This document shows positions 29,402 to 38,267 of a stretch of 38,609 nt of DNA, piece by piece; within the stretch, counting starts at the first letter, position 1; each line of letters starts with the position of its first letter. The position numbers were made by a program, and so were the translations under genes. This stretch comes from an uncultured Selenomonadaceae bacterium. Its GTDB lineage: Bacteria; Bacillota; Negativicutes; Selenomonadales; Selenomonadaceae. The stretch lies in assembly GCA_905233135.1 (NCBI GenBank), contig CAJOCQ010000030.1:1-38609 (forward strand), written 5' to 3'. Below the pieces are notes generated by a model, which ran no database searches, was not told the DNA's origin, and saw nothing but the letters and a program-made list of their open reading frames with translations.

Positions 29402-31738
29402 TCAACTTACTTTGTAAAGTCTGTACATTTTAATTTCTTCAGGATTATCTTTAATATTCCAAACGCCGCAAGGACAAACGCCCGCGCAAATTCCGCAACC
29501 GATACATTTTCTTTCATCAGAAATATATTGCCACGTGCCGTCGCCGTTGTCGATTCTCGAAATTGCTTTTTCGGGGCAAGAATTTAAGCACATTTTACAA
29601 TCACGGCAAGTGCCGCAACTTATGCAACGCAAATGCTCGTTCATTGGGTCGGGCAAGTCGCAATGATGACATTTTTCAAAAAGTTTTTTGGAAAGATTTT
29701 CGGCAGGAATTAATTTTTTCTGCGGCAATGGAGTAATTTTTTCGCCGTTCAAAAATTGGTTAATCATTAGCGCAGTTAATCTTGCGTCGCCTGTTGCGTC
29801 AGTTAATCTGCCCGGTTTAATCACGTCGCCCGCCGCAAAAACTTTTGGCAAAATTTTTTTCTCGGCTGAAGGTACAAGCCAACTGTTACGGAATTTTTTT
29901 ATACTTGAATCATTCGGCAGAAAATCTAAAATTGGTTCTTCGCCAATCGATACAATAACTTGATCTGCCTCAATAAATCTGCCGTCGTCAGAATAAATTC
30001 CTTCGTCTGTAATTTTTTGCGTTGTAAAAGGCCAAATAATTTTACCGCCGAAATTTTCAAGGCGTTTAATTTCTTTTTCAAAGGCGGCAGGTTTAACCAC
30101 GTCAACAACAGTAACTTTTTCTGCGCCCTGTTCGTACGCCGAAGTTGCAACGTCCATACCCGAATTGCCGCCGCCGATAACTACAACATTTTTACCGACA
30201 AAAGGATTTTCGCCGCGATTAATTTTCTTCAGGAAGTCAACGCCGAAAGTTAATTTTTCCGCGCCTTCCAAATTAAAATATCTTGCCTTGTGTCCGCCCG
30301 TTGCCACTAAAACCGCGTCAAATTCTGCGCAAATTTCGTTAAACTTTTCAGCGTCAACTTTGCAATTCGTCACAAATTCAACGCCGAAATTTTCAATTCG
30401 TTTTAATTCGTTTTTTAAAAGTTCTTGAGAAATTCTGGAGTGCGGAATAACTTGAGCAAGTTTGCCGCCGATAAAAGGCGCGTCGTCAAAAACCGTTACG
30501 GCGTGTCCAATTTGTGCAAGTTGCCAAGCCGCGCTTAAACCTGCAACGCCGCCGCCGATTATTCCAACTTTTTTACCCGTTGAAATTTGCGGCTTTTCAA
30601 TTTCAATTCGCGCAGATTCTAAACCGAGCGCGCCAATTTTTATTGCGTCGTCAATGGTTGAACGGCTGCAACCTTCCATACAGGGATTTGGGCAAAGTGT
30701 ACCGCAAACGGACGCGGGAAAAGGCGTATATTTTAAAACAAGTTTCAAGGCGTCAGAAATTTTCCCCTGCCGCAAAAGTTCAATTCTTTTTTGCGTAGGA
30801 ATACCTGTCGGGCAAAAAAATTGACACGGCGCAGAAAATTTTGCATTGTCCCAACTCGGTACGCGCAGTCGATAAATCCCGCGATTAACCGTATTTAAAA
30901 CCGTAAAATCATCAGCCGCAACATCTGAAAAAATTCCGCCTTTAATCCAATCGTTTTTTCTGAAAGCTGCAAGGTCAGGCAAAACTTCAGGCTTTTTTTC
31001 TTCAAAAGTCAACGGGCGAAGTTTTTTCCATTCCTTCCAATCTGAAAGTTCGCCCAAAAGTTCAGATTTTTCAACGGCGTTAAGAAAATGATTCATTCCG
31101 CCTTTCAAAAAGTCAATGTCATCTTCATCAAGTTCAAGGCACAAAATATCAGCGGGATAATCTGAAATTTTGCCGCGTACGTAAACAATACCGCCGACCA
31201 TTCCGACGCAAGCACGTTCGCCGAGTACCGAAGAAAATTCTTCGCTGTCAACGCCGCAAACTACCGCGCGCCCGCCGCCCATAAATTCAAATGAAAAACT
31301 GCCAACATTTTTTAACACCCAAAGTTCCGGCTCTTCGTATAAAGGATCGTGCTTCATAAGTGAACCGGTACGAGTTCCCGCGCGTCCGCCAATATAAATT
31401 TTGCCGCCCGCCGAACAATGCCCCGCAGTATCGCCTGCGTCGCCTTTTACCGTGATAATTCCGCCCGCGTTCAGCCATCCTACGTCCGCAGAAGTTGAAC
31501 CTTCAACAATAATTTCGGTATTCGGCAAGCACATTGAGCCGACGCGCTGCCCCGCGTTCGTTACGTGAAATTTTAAAGTTTTGCCGTAAGGATGCCACAA
31601 AGGTCCGCCAATATCATGTTGCCCGCTTGCCGCAATTTCAAAATCTGTTTCGCCGCTTTTTACCGCCTCTTCAATCATCAGCAAAAGTTCCTGCGTCGAC
31701 ATTCTTTCGTTGTTTTTTATCGTGTCGATTTTCAACAT
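29402..31738 (-). CDS. Glutamate synthase GXGXG-domain / GltD-like oxidoreductase / ferredoxin fusion, 778 aa
   Basis: The start is ATG 31736-31738, with AGGAGGG upstream. Residues about 1-205 are the GltB C-terminal GXGXG beta-helix domain (ADVGWLNAGGIITVKGDAGD, GGKIYIGGRAG). Residues about 290-680 form a GltD-like NAD(P)H:FAD oxidoreductase: a Cys-rich N-terminal iron-sulfur segment (CQFFCPTGIP at 305, CGTLCPNPCMEGC at 345-357), the FAD loop GIIGGGVAGLSAAW (393-405), the NAD(P) loop VVIGGGNSGMDVA (519-531) and the second FAD motif FAAGDVIKPGRLTDATGDA. Residues about 690-765 add zinc-finger-like CHHC and ferredoxin motifs (CRDCKMCLNSCP, CIGCGICAGVCPC). It should feed electrons to the synthase subunit encoded next to it. 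The fusion of GXGXG to GltD is notable, since bacterial GltB keeps GXGXG on the large subunit. Confidence 0.88.
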   Translation of the reverse strand: MLKIDTIKNNERMSTQELLLMIEEAVKSGETDFEIAASGQHDIGGPLWHPYGKTLKFHVTNAGQRVGSMCLPNTEIIVEGSTSADVGWLNAGGIITVKGDAGDTAGHCSAGGKIYIGGRAGTRTGSLMKHDPLYEEPELWVLKNVGSFSFEFMGGGRAVVCGVDSEEFSSVLGERACVGMVGGIVYVRGKISDYPADILCLELDEDDIDFLKGGMNHFLNAVEKSELLGELSDWKEWKKLRPLTFEEKKPEVLPDLAAFRKNDWIKGGIFSDVAADDFTVLNTVNRGIYRLRVPSWDNAKFSAPCQFFCPTGIPTQKRIELLRQGKISDALKLVLKYTPFPASVCGTLCPNPCMEGCSRSTIDDAIKIGALGLESARIEIEKPQISTGKKVGIIGGGVAGLSAAWQLAQIGHAVTVFDDAPFIGGKLAQVIPHSRISQELLKNELKRIENFGVEFVTNCKVDAEKFNEICAEFDAVLVATGGHKARYFNLEGAEKLTFGVDFLKKINRGENPFVGKNVVVIGGGNSGMDVATSAYEQGAEKVTVVDVVKPAAFEKEIKRLENFGGKIIWPFTTQKITDEGIYSDDGRFIEADQVIVSIGEEPILDFLPNDSSIKKFRNSWLVPSAEKKILPKVFAAGDVIKPGRLTDATGDARLTALMINQFLNGEKITPLPQKKLIPAENLSKKLFEKCHHCDLPDPMNEHLRCISCGTCRDCKMCLNSCPEKAISRIDNGDGTWQYISDERKCIGCGICAGVCPCGVWNIKDNPEEIKMYRLYKVS

Positions 31739-31750
31739 TTGCGCGCCCTC

Positions 31751-33382
31751 CTAACAAACATATTGAATACCGAGTTTATCGGCAATAGCTTTATCAGTCG
31801 AAACAAGCGCGTCACTTCTGCCGACAGGGAGAGAACTGTTGCCAATAGGAGCCATTAATTTTCTCAATTCCGCGTCAAACGCCAAAACATAATCAACGAT
31901 TTTTTGCGCGCCCTTTTCAACGTCAAGACGCTTTACAAGGCGGGGATTCTGCGTACAAATTCCCGTAGGACATTTGCCGGTGTTGCAAGCGTTGCAACGT
32001 CCTTGCTCATTTCCTACACAGCCCAAAAGTTGAATTAAAATTTTTCCGCAGAAAACGCCGTTGGCTCCAAGACAAATCATTTTGAAAGCGTCAGCCGCCG
32101 CGTTGCCCGTCATTCCAATCCCGCCGCCGCCGTAAAGCGGAATTTGTCCCTGCGCGCCTTGCTCAACTGCCGCGTTATAACAATCACGAATTTTTGAAAC
32201 GACAGGGTGCCCCGTGTGGTCGAGTGAAATTTCATTTGCCGCGCCCGTGCCGCCTTGTACACCGTCGATAAAAAATCCGCCGCAAATTTTGTAAGGGTCG
32301 CGCAGGAGATTATTATAAACTGATACCGAAGTTGAAGACGCCGCGCACTTTATTGCAACGGGTACACGAAAACCGAACGCCGCATTTAACGAAAGATGCA
32401 TTTTTTGTACAGATTCTTCGATTGAATATAAGCCTTGATGATTCGGCGGCGATGCTAAAGTTGCCTTAGGAACGCCGCGAATTGCCTGCACGTGCGGCGC
32501 AACTTTTTCGGCTTGCAATAATCCGCCGTCGCCGGGTTTTGCGCCCTGTCCAATTTTTATTAAAACGCCTGCAGGGTCAACTTTCATTTTCGGCATTGAT
32601 TTAATAATTCTGTTCCAGCCGAAATGTCCCGACGCAATTTGAATTATAAAATACTTCAGGTATTCAGATTCTAAAAGCTTGACGGGCATACCGCCTTCGC
32701 CGCTTGACATTCGCACAGGCAAGCCGCAACGTTCATTTAGATAAGTTGTAGCCATTGCCACCGCTTCCCAAGCACGAGTCGACAACGCGCCAATCGACAT
32801 ATCAGAAAAAATTAAAGGGTAAATCCAACGAACGGGCGGCGTTTTTGAAGTCGCTACAAGTTTTCCGTTTTCCATTTGAAAGGGCAATTCTTTAGCCGAT
32901 AAAATTCGTCCCAACGGCGAACGAATATCAAAAGTATGACGCACCGAATCTAATGAAGGGTCTGTCATTTGCGAAATTCTGCCGACAATAATTTTATCTA
33001 AAGTGCGTTGAGAATTTAAATTTGTACGCCCGCCGCGCTTAATTGGACCATTGTCACGGGATAATAAATTTTTGCGGTTGTCAGGATTTCTAACGGGGCG
33101 AATTGCATTGTTGGGGCAAACTTTTTCGCACATTCCGCAACCTCTGCAAGCGTTTTCTATACTTGCAACCTGTTTTATAACGGGAATTGCGCATTGCTGA
33201 TGAACCGGCTCCGGCTGATTTTCTGTCGAAATTGTCACAGATTTTCTTTGCACTTCAACTTTAATTGCTTTGAAAGTACAAGAGGCAACGCAATTTCCGC
33301 ACATTGTGCAACGTTCGGCGTTGTAGTCAATTTTCCACATTAAATCATTAACTGCAACATCTTGAGTCTTTACTGTTTCCAT
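31751..33382 (-). CDS. gltB: Glutamate synthase, ferredoxin-FMN synthase subunit, 543 aa
   Basis: This is the central synthase domain that makes glutamate from 2-oxoglutarate and ammonia. Residues 25-35 (CTMCGNCVASC) and 79-89 (CRGCGMCEKVC) are two [4Fe-4S] ferredoxin motifs fused to the N-terminus. Then come the FMN barrel features RMSSGEGGMPVKLLES, KIGQGAKPGDGGLLQAEKV, DGVQGGTGAA and YGGGGIGMTGNAAADA, and the [3Fe-4S] cysteines in GRCNACNTGKCPTGIC. It corresponds to the free-standing synthase subunit of archaeal and clostridial type glutamate synthase. ATG 33380-33382 lies inside the end of the amidotransferase gene (13-base overlap), implying coupled translation. Confidence 0.92.
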   Translation of the reverse strand: METVKTQDVAVNDLMWKIDYNAERCTMCGNCVASCTFKAIKVEVQRKSVTISTENQPEPVHQQCAIPVIKQVASIENACRGCGMCEKVCPNNAIRPVRNPDNRKNLLSRDNGPIKRGGRTNLNSQRTLDKIIVGRISQMTDPSLDSVRHTFDIRSPLGRILSAKELPFQMENGKLVATSKTPPVRWIYPLIFSDMSIGALSTRAWEAVAMATTYLNERCGLPVRMSSGEGGMPVKLLESEYLKYFIIQIASGHFGWNRIIKSMPKMKVDPAGVLIKIGQGAKPGDGGLLQAEKVAPHVQAIRGVPKATLASPPNHQGLYSIEESVQKMHLSLNAAFGFRVPVAIKCAASSTSVSVYNNLLRDPYKICGGFFIDGVQGGTGAANEISLDHTGHPVVSKIRDCYNAAVEQGAQGQIPLYGGGGIGMTGNAAADAFKMICLGANGVFCGKILIQLLGCVGNEQGRCNACNTGKCPTGICTQNPRLVKRLDVEKGAQKIVDYVLAFDAELRKLMAPIGNSSLPVGRSDALVSTDKAIADKLGIQYVC

Positions 33383-34470
33383 CTTATCACTTCCAAATCA
33401 TTTCCTATAACAACAACTTCGCGCTCGTTGGGGTAAATATCTTTTTCAAAATTTCTGTCAGGCAAAATTTCATTAATGCCGCAAACTTCAGAAGAAATTG
33501 CAACGGTTGTATCGTCGCCGCCGACAACTACGGGGCGCAATTTTTTTGAATCGCAACAAGTTATTAACCGCCCGTCAGGCAAGCCCGCTATAATCGTATT
33601 CGGTCCGTTAATTTCCAAATGTGCCAGTGATTGACGAATTGAAATTAAAATATCTTTGTCCGCGCGCTCGGCAATTTCCGCAAAAGGCAACGGCGTTATA
33701 ACGTGCTTGTAGTAGGGAATTGACCATTTCAGCTCGTGCAAAACATAATGCAACGTGTACAAAAAATTTTGCGAATCAGATTCAAAGCCAATGTAGCCGC
33801 GATGAAGTGTCTTTTGAAATTCTTTGTTTTTGGTGTAAAAAGTATTTTCGCCGTTGGCGCAGAGGGTGTAACCTTGCAAGAAAAAAGGGTGCGCCGCGTA
33901 TCGAACAATTTTATAATTTGTATTTTGGCGGCACTGTACAATAATATTTTTTGCCTGCAAAGTGCCGTTATCGTCCCAAAGTCTGAAATAAGTTGCAATA
34001 TCACGCGGGTCGCCGATTTCTTTCAGCGTCAAAACATCAGGCCAAAATGAATAAACGTAGCCTTGATTTGATTCAGTCAAAATTTTCCTCAACGCCAGCC
34101 GCGTATCAAGTAACAACGCCTCGCGGCTTTCTTTATCGTCGTAGTGTTCGGGATAATCATAATTTCTGAAAATGTAATACGGCATTGCTTGAATATCCAA
34201 ATTCGGCTGCTTGTTCGGCACGGGTAACCATTCAGCCATTTTTACAAAATTTTTTGCCGCCATATAATCTTCAACGAGCCTCGCGCCTTGTTTCGTACAA
34301 GCCATTGATAAGAGCGGTTTATCTTTATACAGCGAAAAAACGCCGGATAAATCCTGCATAACCATTGCAAAGCCGGAATTGTCATGCCCTTCTTGTTGCG
34401 GCAGCATTAATCTTAACGCTGTCGAAGGATGAACCGGCTTTTTGCTTTTTATAGCTCCGATTCTGCACAT
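33370..34470 (-). CDS. Glutamate synthase, class II glutamine amidotransferase subunit, 366 aa
   Basis: The start is ATG 34468-34470 after an AGGAGGG site. Cys2 follows the initiator Met directly (MCRIGAIKSKKP), giving the N-terminal nucleophile after Met removal. LPQQEGHDNSGFAMV and AHPFFLQGYTLCANGENTFY match the Ntn-type amidotransferase fold, with the Asn/Gly of the oxyanion hole. It releases ammonia from glutamine for the FMN subunit. It is a separate protein here, whereas typical bacterial GltB has it fused at the N-terminus. The C-terminal third (DGRLITCCDSKKLRPVVVG) matches the family end. Confidence 0.88.
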   Translation of the reverse strand: MCRIGAIKSKKPVHPSTALRLMLPQQEGHDNSGFAMVMQDLSGVFSLYKDKPLLSMACTKQGARLVEDYMAAKNFVKMAEWLPVPNKQPNLDIQAMPYYIFRNYDYPEHYDDKESREALLLDTRLALRKILTESNQGYVYSFWPDVLTLKEIGDPRDIATYFRLWDDNGTLQAKNIIVQCRQNTNYKIVRYAAHPFFLQGYTLCANGENTFYTKNKEFQKTLHRGYIGFESDSQNFLYTLHYVLHELKWSIPYYKHVITPLPFAEIAERADKDILISIRQSLAHLEINGPNTIIAGLPDGRLITCCDSKKLRPVVVGGDDTTVAISSEVCGINEILPDRNFEKDIYPNEREVVVIGNDLEVIRWKQ

Positions 34471-34494
34471 TGTCAGCCCTCCTTTTCCCTGCCC

Positions 34495-36378
34495 TTAAAT
34501 AATATTCTTGCTGTATTCGTCGTAAAGCGTTTTGAGTTCCTCAATTTTGTTGTACATTTCAACCTGCAACTTTGAAGCGGTTGCAAAATCGCCTGAAATC
34601 AGAGCGTTGCTAAGGCGCGTAAACAAAGATTTTTTATCGATTGAATTTTTGGCAAGATATTCCCTAACGTCCTTAATTTTATTCCATGTGTAAGAATCTT
34701 GATCTGTGCGAAAGTCAGTTTCAATTCTATGTGCCTTGCGAACAATTTCGCGCATTTCAGGTAAAATTCGTGCAAGCAATTCAGTCTTCCAACGCAACAG
34801 TGCGCCTTCTCTGAAAGATTTAATAATTTGCGGTTTAAGGGAGCCGCCCGCCGTTATAACTTTAACTTTCGCAGGATAATTTTCAAACGCCGCCATATTT
34901 TCCCAAACAGTTGCAGGCGGCTTGCCAAACATTGAATCTCTTTCCTCTGCAGTATAATCTTCAAAAACATCTTCTTCAGAACGGTAAGCACGATTTTTTT
35001 CAAGGTAAATTGAATCTTGCCCCGCCTTTTTGCTAAGTTCAGTAAGCAAGTCAATCGACGGGCGCGAAATTGCAAATTTAACGCCGTCAAGAATTGCCGA
35101 ATAAACCGCCGCCAAAACTAAATAAGTATTTGTGTAGGGATTGCAGGCGCGCAATTCAAAACGTGTTGCCATTGGATTTTTTAAATCACGAATCAAGCCC
35201 GCCAAAATCGTACGGTTACGGCTCGGAATTTTCGGCGTATGACCCAAACTCGTAACGATACAAACAGGAGCTTCAAAGCCCGGCTTTAATCTGTTCAAAG
35301 AATCATTCGTGGCACTTACAAAAGGATTTATAACCTCGTAATTTTTCAAAAGTCCCATAATTGCGCCGTAACCAATAGCACTCATAAAATCTTCAGCGGG
35401 ATTTTTGGCGGCGAAAAGATTATGAATTTTACCGTCTGAAGTAACGGCGGCTAAGCCAATGTGCGTATGTTCGCCGTTTCCTGCAAGCCCAATCATAGGC
35501 TTTGCTTTAAAGCTGACTTCAAGCCCTTCCGCGCGGAAAGTTTCTTTTACAATCGTACGTACCAAAATTTCATTGTCCGCCGCCTGTATTGCGTCTGCAA
35601 ATTTCCAGTCAATTTCCAACTGTTCGCAGACGTGCGTTAAATGTCCGCTTTCGTCAATTTGCGCCTTCAAGCCGCCAACTTCCTTATGCCCCATTTCCAC
35701 ATTTAAATTATATTTATCAAGTTCAATGACGCACTTTTCAAGCGCACAACGCACCGCGCCGTGCGTTCTTTCCCAGTACTGCTCCTGCATAACTTGCGAC
35801 GCGCTCATTTCTTCAATCGCGGCTTCTTCAAGTGGCGTTTTTACCCAAAATTCAAGCTCCGTTGCTGAAGTAAAAACTATATCAGTAATATCTTTGCCGC
35901 TGATTTCCAAGCCGTCAATTTTTTCTTTTTCGTGGAAGATTTTCAAAAGTTCCTGCTTGACAAAATTTAAAGTGTCAGTCAAAACTGCGCGGCTGTCAAC
36001 GCGCTTGCCTTCATGTATCAAGAAACTTGGTATTCTCAAAGTGCCTACAGGTTTATTTGTTTCGTCGTCGAAGTATTCAAAATTATAATCGACGAACCAA
36101 TTAACCGAAGGGTCAACAGGCATATCAACTTTAGCGTTGTTAAGCGTGGCAATTCCCGGCAAAACTACGCTGGAGCCGTCAGTTTGCACGGCCGTACCTG
36201 CGTAAAAATCTTCAATATCCTTGAGAAAAACGCGCACGGGAATTTTTTCGTCAGTGTCATTGCCCGCCAAATCAATCCCCATTAACGACACAAATTTTAT
36301 TTCGGGGTGTTCATTCAACAAGCGGATAATTTCTTCTTTCGCAGTGTTCGCCTTAATCGTGTACAACAAGTTTTTCAT
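34495..36378 (-). CDS. glnA: Glutamine synthetase with C-terminal extension, 627 aa
   Basis: It condenses glutamate and ammonia with ATP. The AGGAGG site is 7 bases ahead of ATG 36376-36378. The beta-grasp N-domain has DGSS at 67-70. Metal- and substrate-binding motifs follow: FTSATELEFWV (169-179), VEMGHKEVGGLKAQID (227-242), GNGEHTHIG (300-308), NDSLNRLKPGFEAP (358-371), SRNRT (386-390) and FELR (407-410). Ordinary GS type I is about 440-470 residues and type III about 700; this one carries about 150 extra residues, largely helical and charged, after the catalytic core. I see no clear adenylylation loop Tyr signature. The position next to glnB and amtB fits nitrogen control. Confidence 0.9.
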   Translation of the reverse strand: MKNLLYTIKANTAKEEIIRLLNEHPEIKFVSLMGIDLAGNDTDEKIPVRVFLKDIEDFYAGTAVQTDGSSVVLPGIATLNNAKVDMPVDPSVNWFVDYNFEYFDDETNKPVGTLRIPSFLIHEGKRVDSRAVLTDTLNFVKQELLKIFHEKEKIDGLEISGKDITDIVFTSATELEFWVKTPLEEAAIEEMSASQVMQEQYWERTHGAVRCALEKCVIELDKYNLNVEMGHKEVGGLKAQIDESGHLTHVCEQLEIDWKFADAIQAADNEILVRTIVKETFRAEGLEVSFKAKPMIGLAGNGEHTHIGLAAVTSDGKIHNLFAAKNPAEDFMSAIGYGAIMGLLKNYEVINPFVSATNDSLNRLKPGFEAPVCIVTSLGHTPKIPSRNRTILAGLIRDLKNPMATRFELRACNPYTNTYLVLAAVYSAILDGVKFAISRPSIDLLTELSKKAGQDSIYLEKNRAYRSEEDVFEDYTAEERDSMFGKPPATVWENMAAFENYPAKVKVITAGGSLKPQIIKSFREGALLRWKTELLARILPEMREIVRKAHRIETDFRTDQDSYTWNKIKDVREYLAKNSIDKKSLFTRLSNALISGDFATASKLQVEMYNKIEELKTLYDEYSKNII

Positions 36379-36399
36379 TTTGAAACCTCCTAAAATTTT

Positions 36400-36777
36400 T
36401 TACTTTATTTTTTCTTCGGGAATATCCATAATAGCCGCCGCGCCTCTGTGTCCCGTGCGTATTCTTACGGCGTCAGAAAGTTCATAGACGAAAATTTTAC
36501 CGTCGCCGAATTTGCCTGTTCGTAAAATTTTTTGCGCAGTTTCCAAAACTTTTTCAACGGGAATTTCGCAAACAACCGTTTCAACTTTGATTTTTGGTAC
36601 AAGATTAACTTCATATTCGCGCCCGCGATAAGTTTCAGTGTGTCCGCCTTGAGTGCCGCAACCGTACACTTGCGAAACCGTCATTCCCAAAACGCCAATT
36701 TCATTTAACGCCGTTTTCAGTTCTTCCAACTTTTCGGGGCGCGTGATTATGTCAATTTTTGTAATTTTTCTATCCAT
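36400..36777 (-). CDS. glnB: PII nitrogen regulatory protein, 125 aa
   Basis: It is a trimeric sensor of 2-oxoglutarate and ATP/ADP that binds AmtB and other targets. Motifs: KIDIITRPEKLEELKTAL, the T-loop GTQGGHTETYRGREYEVNLV, with Tyr55 at the position of the uridylylated Tyr51 of E. coli GlnB, the B-loop TGKFGDGKIFVYEL and the C-loop RIRTGHRGAAAI. The usual RTGE Glu is His here. It lies 12 bases downstream of amtB, the typical glnK-amtB pairing in reverse order. Confidence 0.93.
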   Translation of the reverse strand: MDRKITKIDIITRPEKLEELKTALNEIGVLGMTVSQVYGCGTQGGHTETYRGREYEVNLVPKIKVETVVCEIPVEKVLETAQKILRTGKFGDGKIFVYELSDAVRIRTGHRGAAAIMDIPEEKIK

Positions 36778-36789
36778 TTTGACACCGCC

Positions 36790-38094
36790 TTAATTTTGTG
36801 ATGTTGGTACAGTCGGAAAAATTCTTACAGCGTCAACTTCCGAATCGCCCAAAAAGTTTGGAGAACCCGCAAAAATTCCTGCGTTGTAACCGCGTTCGCC
36901 GTGTTCAACAATATCAAGCCCTAAAATTTCTTCATTTTCATCTGCGCGAATTGCAATAAATGCACTTACAATTTTATAAAGCACAGTTGAACCGACAACC
37001 GCAAAAATTATTGCAACGCCTATTGAAACAATTTGCGCAAAAAATAAATCTGTTTCGCCGTAAAAAATCCCGTTAGCTCCGTCAGGATTTACCGAAGTTG
37101 TAGCCCAAATTCCCGTTGCAAGCGCGCCCCAAATTCCGCCTACGCCGTGAACTCCGAAGGCGTCAAGTGAATCATCGTAGCTAAATTTTTCCTTCAAAAT
37201 CGCAACTGCCGCGTAACAAATTCCGCCGCCAATAAATCCTATAACTATTGAAGGTAAAATCGTTACATAGCCCGCCGCAGGAGTTATTGCAACAAGCCCC
37301 GCAATTCCGCCCGAAACTGCGCCCAAAATTGTCGGCTTGCCGCCGCGTTTCCATTCTATTAAAACCCATCCTAAAACACCTGCCGCCGCCGCAATTTGCG
37401 TTACCATAAAAGCATTTGCCGCAAGTTCATTTGCGCCGAGTGCACTCCCTGCGTTAAAGCCGAACCACCCAATCCAAAGCAACGCCGCGCCTAAAACAGT
37501 TGTAGGAATGTTATGCGGAACCATTGAAGATTTTCCGTAACCGCGCCGCTTGCCTAACAAAATACAAATTGTTAAACCGCTGACGCCGCTTAAAATGTGA
37601 ATGACTAATCCGCCCGCAAAATCCAACGCACCCAGTTGCGCCAAAAAGCCGTCTCCCCATACCCAGTGCGCCATTGGATTATAAATAAAAATTGCCCATA
37701 ACAACATTAAAACCGCGAAGCCTTTAAATTTCATTCTTTCTGCAAACGCGCCCGTTATCAACGCGGGCGTCAAAGCCGCAAACATACATTGAAAAGCTAC
37801 AAATGCAAGTTCAGGAATTGTGCCACCTTCCAAAATGTTATACCCTACGCCGCTTAATCCAAATTTTTCAAAACTTCCAATAAAGCCGTTTAAATCTGTT
37901 CCAAAAGCCATTGTGTAGCCAATTAAAACGAATTCTACTGAAACCATTCCCAAAATAAACAGAGATTGCATTATTGTTGATAAAACATTTTTACTGCGTA
38001 CCATTCCGCCATAAAACAGCGCAACTGCCGGTGTCATTATGAAAACCAACGCCGCGCTTATCAGTACCCAAGCCGTATCGCCATGACTTATCAT
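36790..38094 (-). CDS. amtB: Ammonium channel AmtB, 434 aa
   Basis: It is an eleven-helix inner-membrane ammonium transporter. ATG 38092-38094 follows GGGAGG by 6 bases. There is no cleavable signal peptide; the first helix starts at residue 8. The twin pore histidines are His166 (VIHILSG) and His316 (FGVHGVGGIWG); ammonium-recruiting aromatics lie in FQCMFA (101-106) and HWVWGDG (143-149). The Asp residue in MAHWVWGDGF matches the conserved Asp at the vestibule. A cytosolic C-terminal tail (EEILGLDIVEHGERGY) has the conserved GLD-x-x-x-HGE motif that contacts PII. It is the first gene of the operon. Confidence 0.96.
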   Translation of the reverse strand: MISHGDTAWVLISAALVFIMTPAVALFYGGMVRSKNVLSTIMQSLFILGMVSVEFVLIGYTMAFGTDLNGFIGSFEKFGLSGVGYNILEGGTIPELAFVAFQCMFAALTPALITGAFAERMKFKGFAVLMLLWAIFIYNPMAHWVWGDGFLAQLGALDFAGGLVIHILSGVSGLTICILLGKRRGYGKSSMVPHNIPTTVLGAALLWIGWFGFNAGSALGANELAANAFMVTQIAAAAGVLGWVLIEWKRGGKPTILGAVSGGIAGLVAITPAAGYVTILPSIVIGFIGGGICYAAVAILKEKFSYDDSLDAFGVHGVGGIWGALATGIWATTSVNPDGANGIFYGETDLFFAQIVSIGVAIIFAVVGSTVLYKIVSAFIAIRADENEEILGLDIVEHGERGYNAGIFAGSPNFLGDSEVDAVRIFPTVPTSQN

Positions 38095-38117
38095 AATATA
38101 CCTCCCAAATTGTATTT

Positions 38118-38129
38118 TATCAGCTGATA
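38118..38129. promoter_or_regulatory. 12-bp palindrome at the predicted amtB start site
   Basis: TATCAGCTGATA is a perfect palindrome just downstream of the -10 box, overlapping the predicted transcription start. A position like this suits a repressor operator; the binding protein is unknown. Confidence 0.4.
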
Positions 38130-38134
38130 TAATT

Positions 38135-38163
38135 ATATTATCATATTTATTTTGATATGTAAA
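38135..38163 (-). promoter_or_regulatory. Sigma70-type promoter of the amtB-carB operon
   Basis: Leftward TTTACA (38158-38163), a 17-base spacer and TAATAT (38135-38140) are about 40 bases ahead of the amtB ATG. It is the only strong promoter I see for the eight genes of the operon. A sigma54 GG-N10-GC pattern was not apparent. Confidence 0.65.
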
Positions 38164-38232
38164 TCTGTAAAACTATTGTATTTCGGTATACATAAAAAAT
38201 TCAAAATGAAAAATTTTTTCTAACTACAAAAT

Positions 38233-38265
38233 AAAAAAACTCGTCGGAAAAAATATCGACGAGTT
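38233..38265 (-). terminator. Leftward rho-independent terminator upstream of the amtB promoter
   Basis: CTCGTCG (38240-38246) pairs with CGACGAG (38257-38263), extended by AA/TT, and reading leftward a seven-T run follows (38233-38239 complement). It would stop transcripts arriving from the right, insulating the operon promoter. Confidence 0.7.
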
Positions 38266-38267
38266 AA

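Noticed and set aside
35459..36088. Rightward 209-codon open frame
   Set aside because: It is the antisense of glnA, which is well supported by active-site motifs.
38095..38232. Riboswitch or attenuator ahead of amtB
   Set aside because: The leader after the predicted start site is only about 30 bases, too short for a known riboswitch fold, and the hairpin lies upstream of the promoter.
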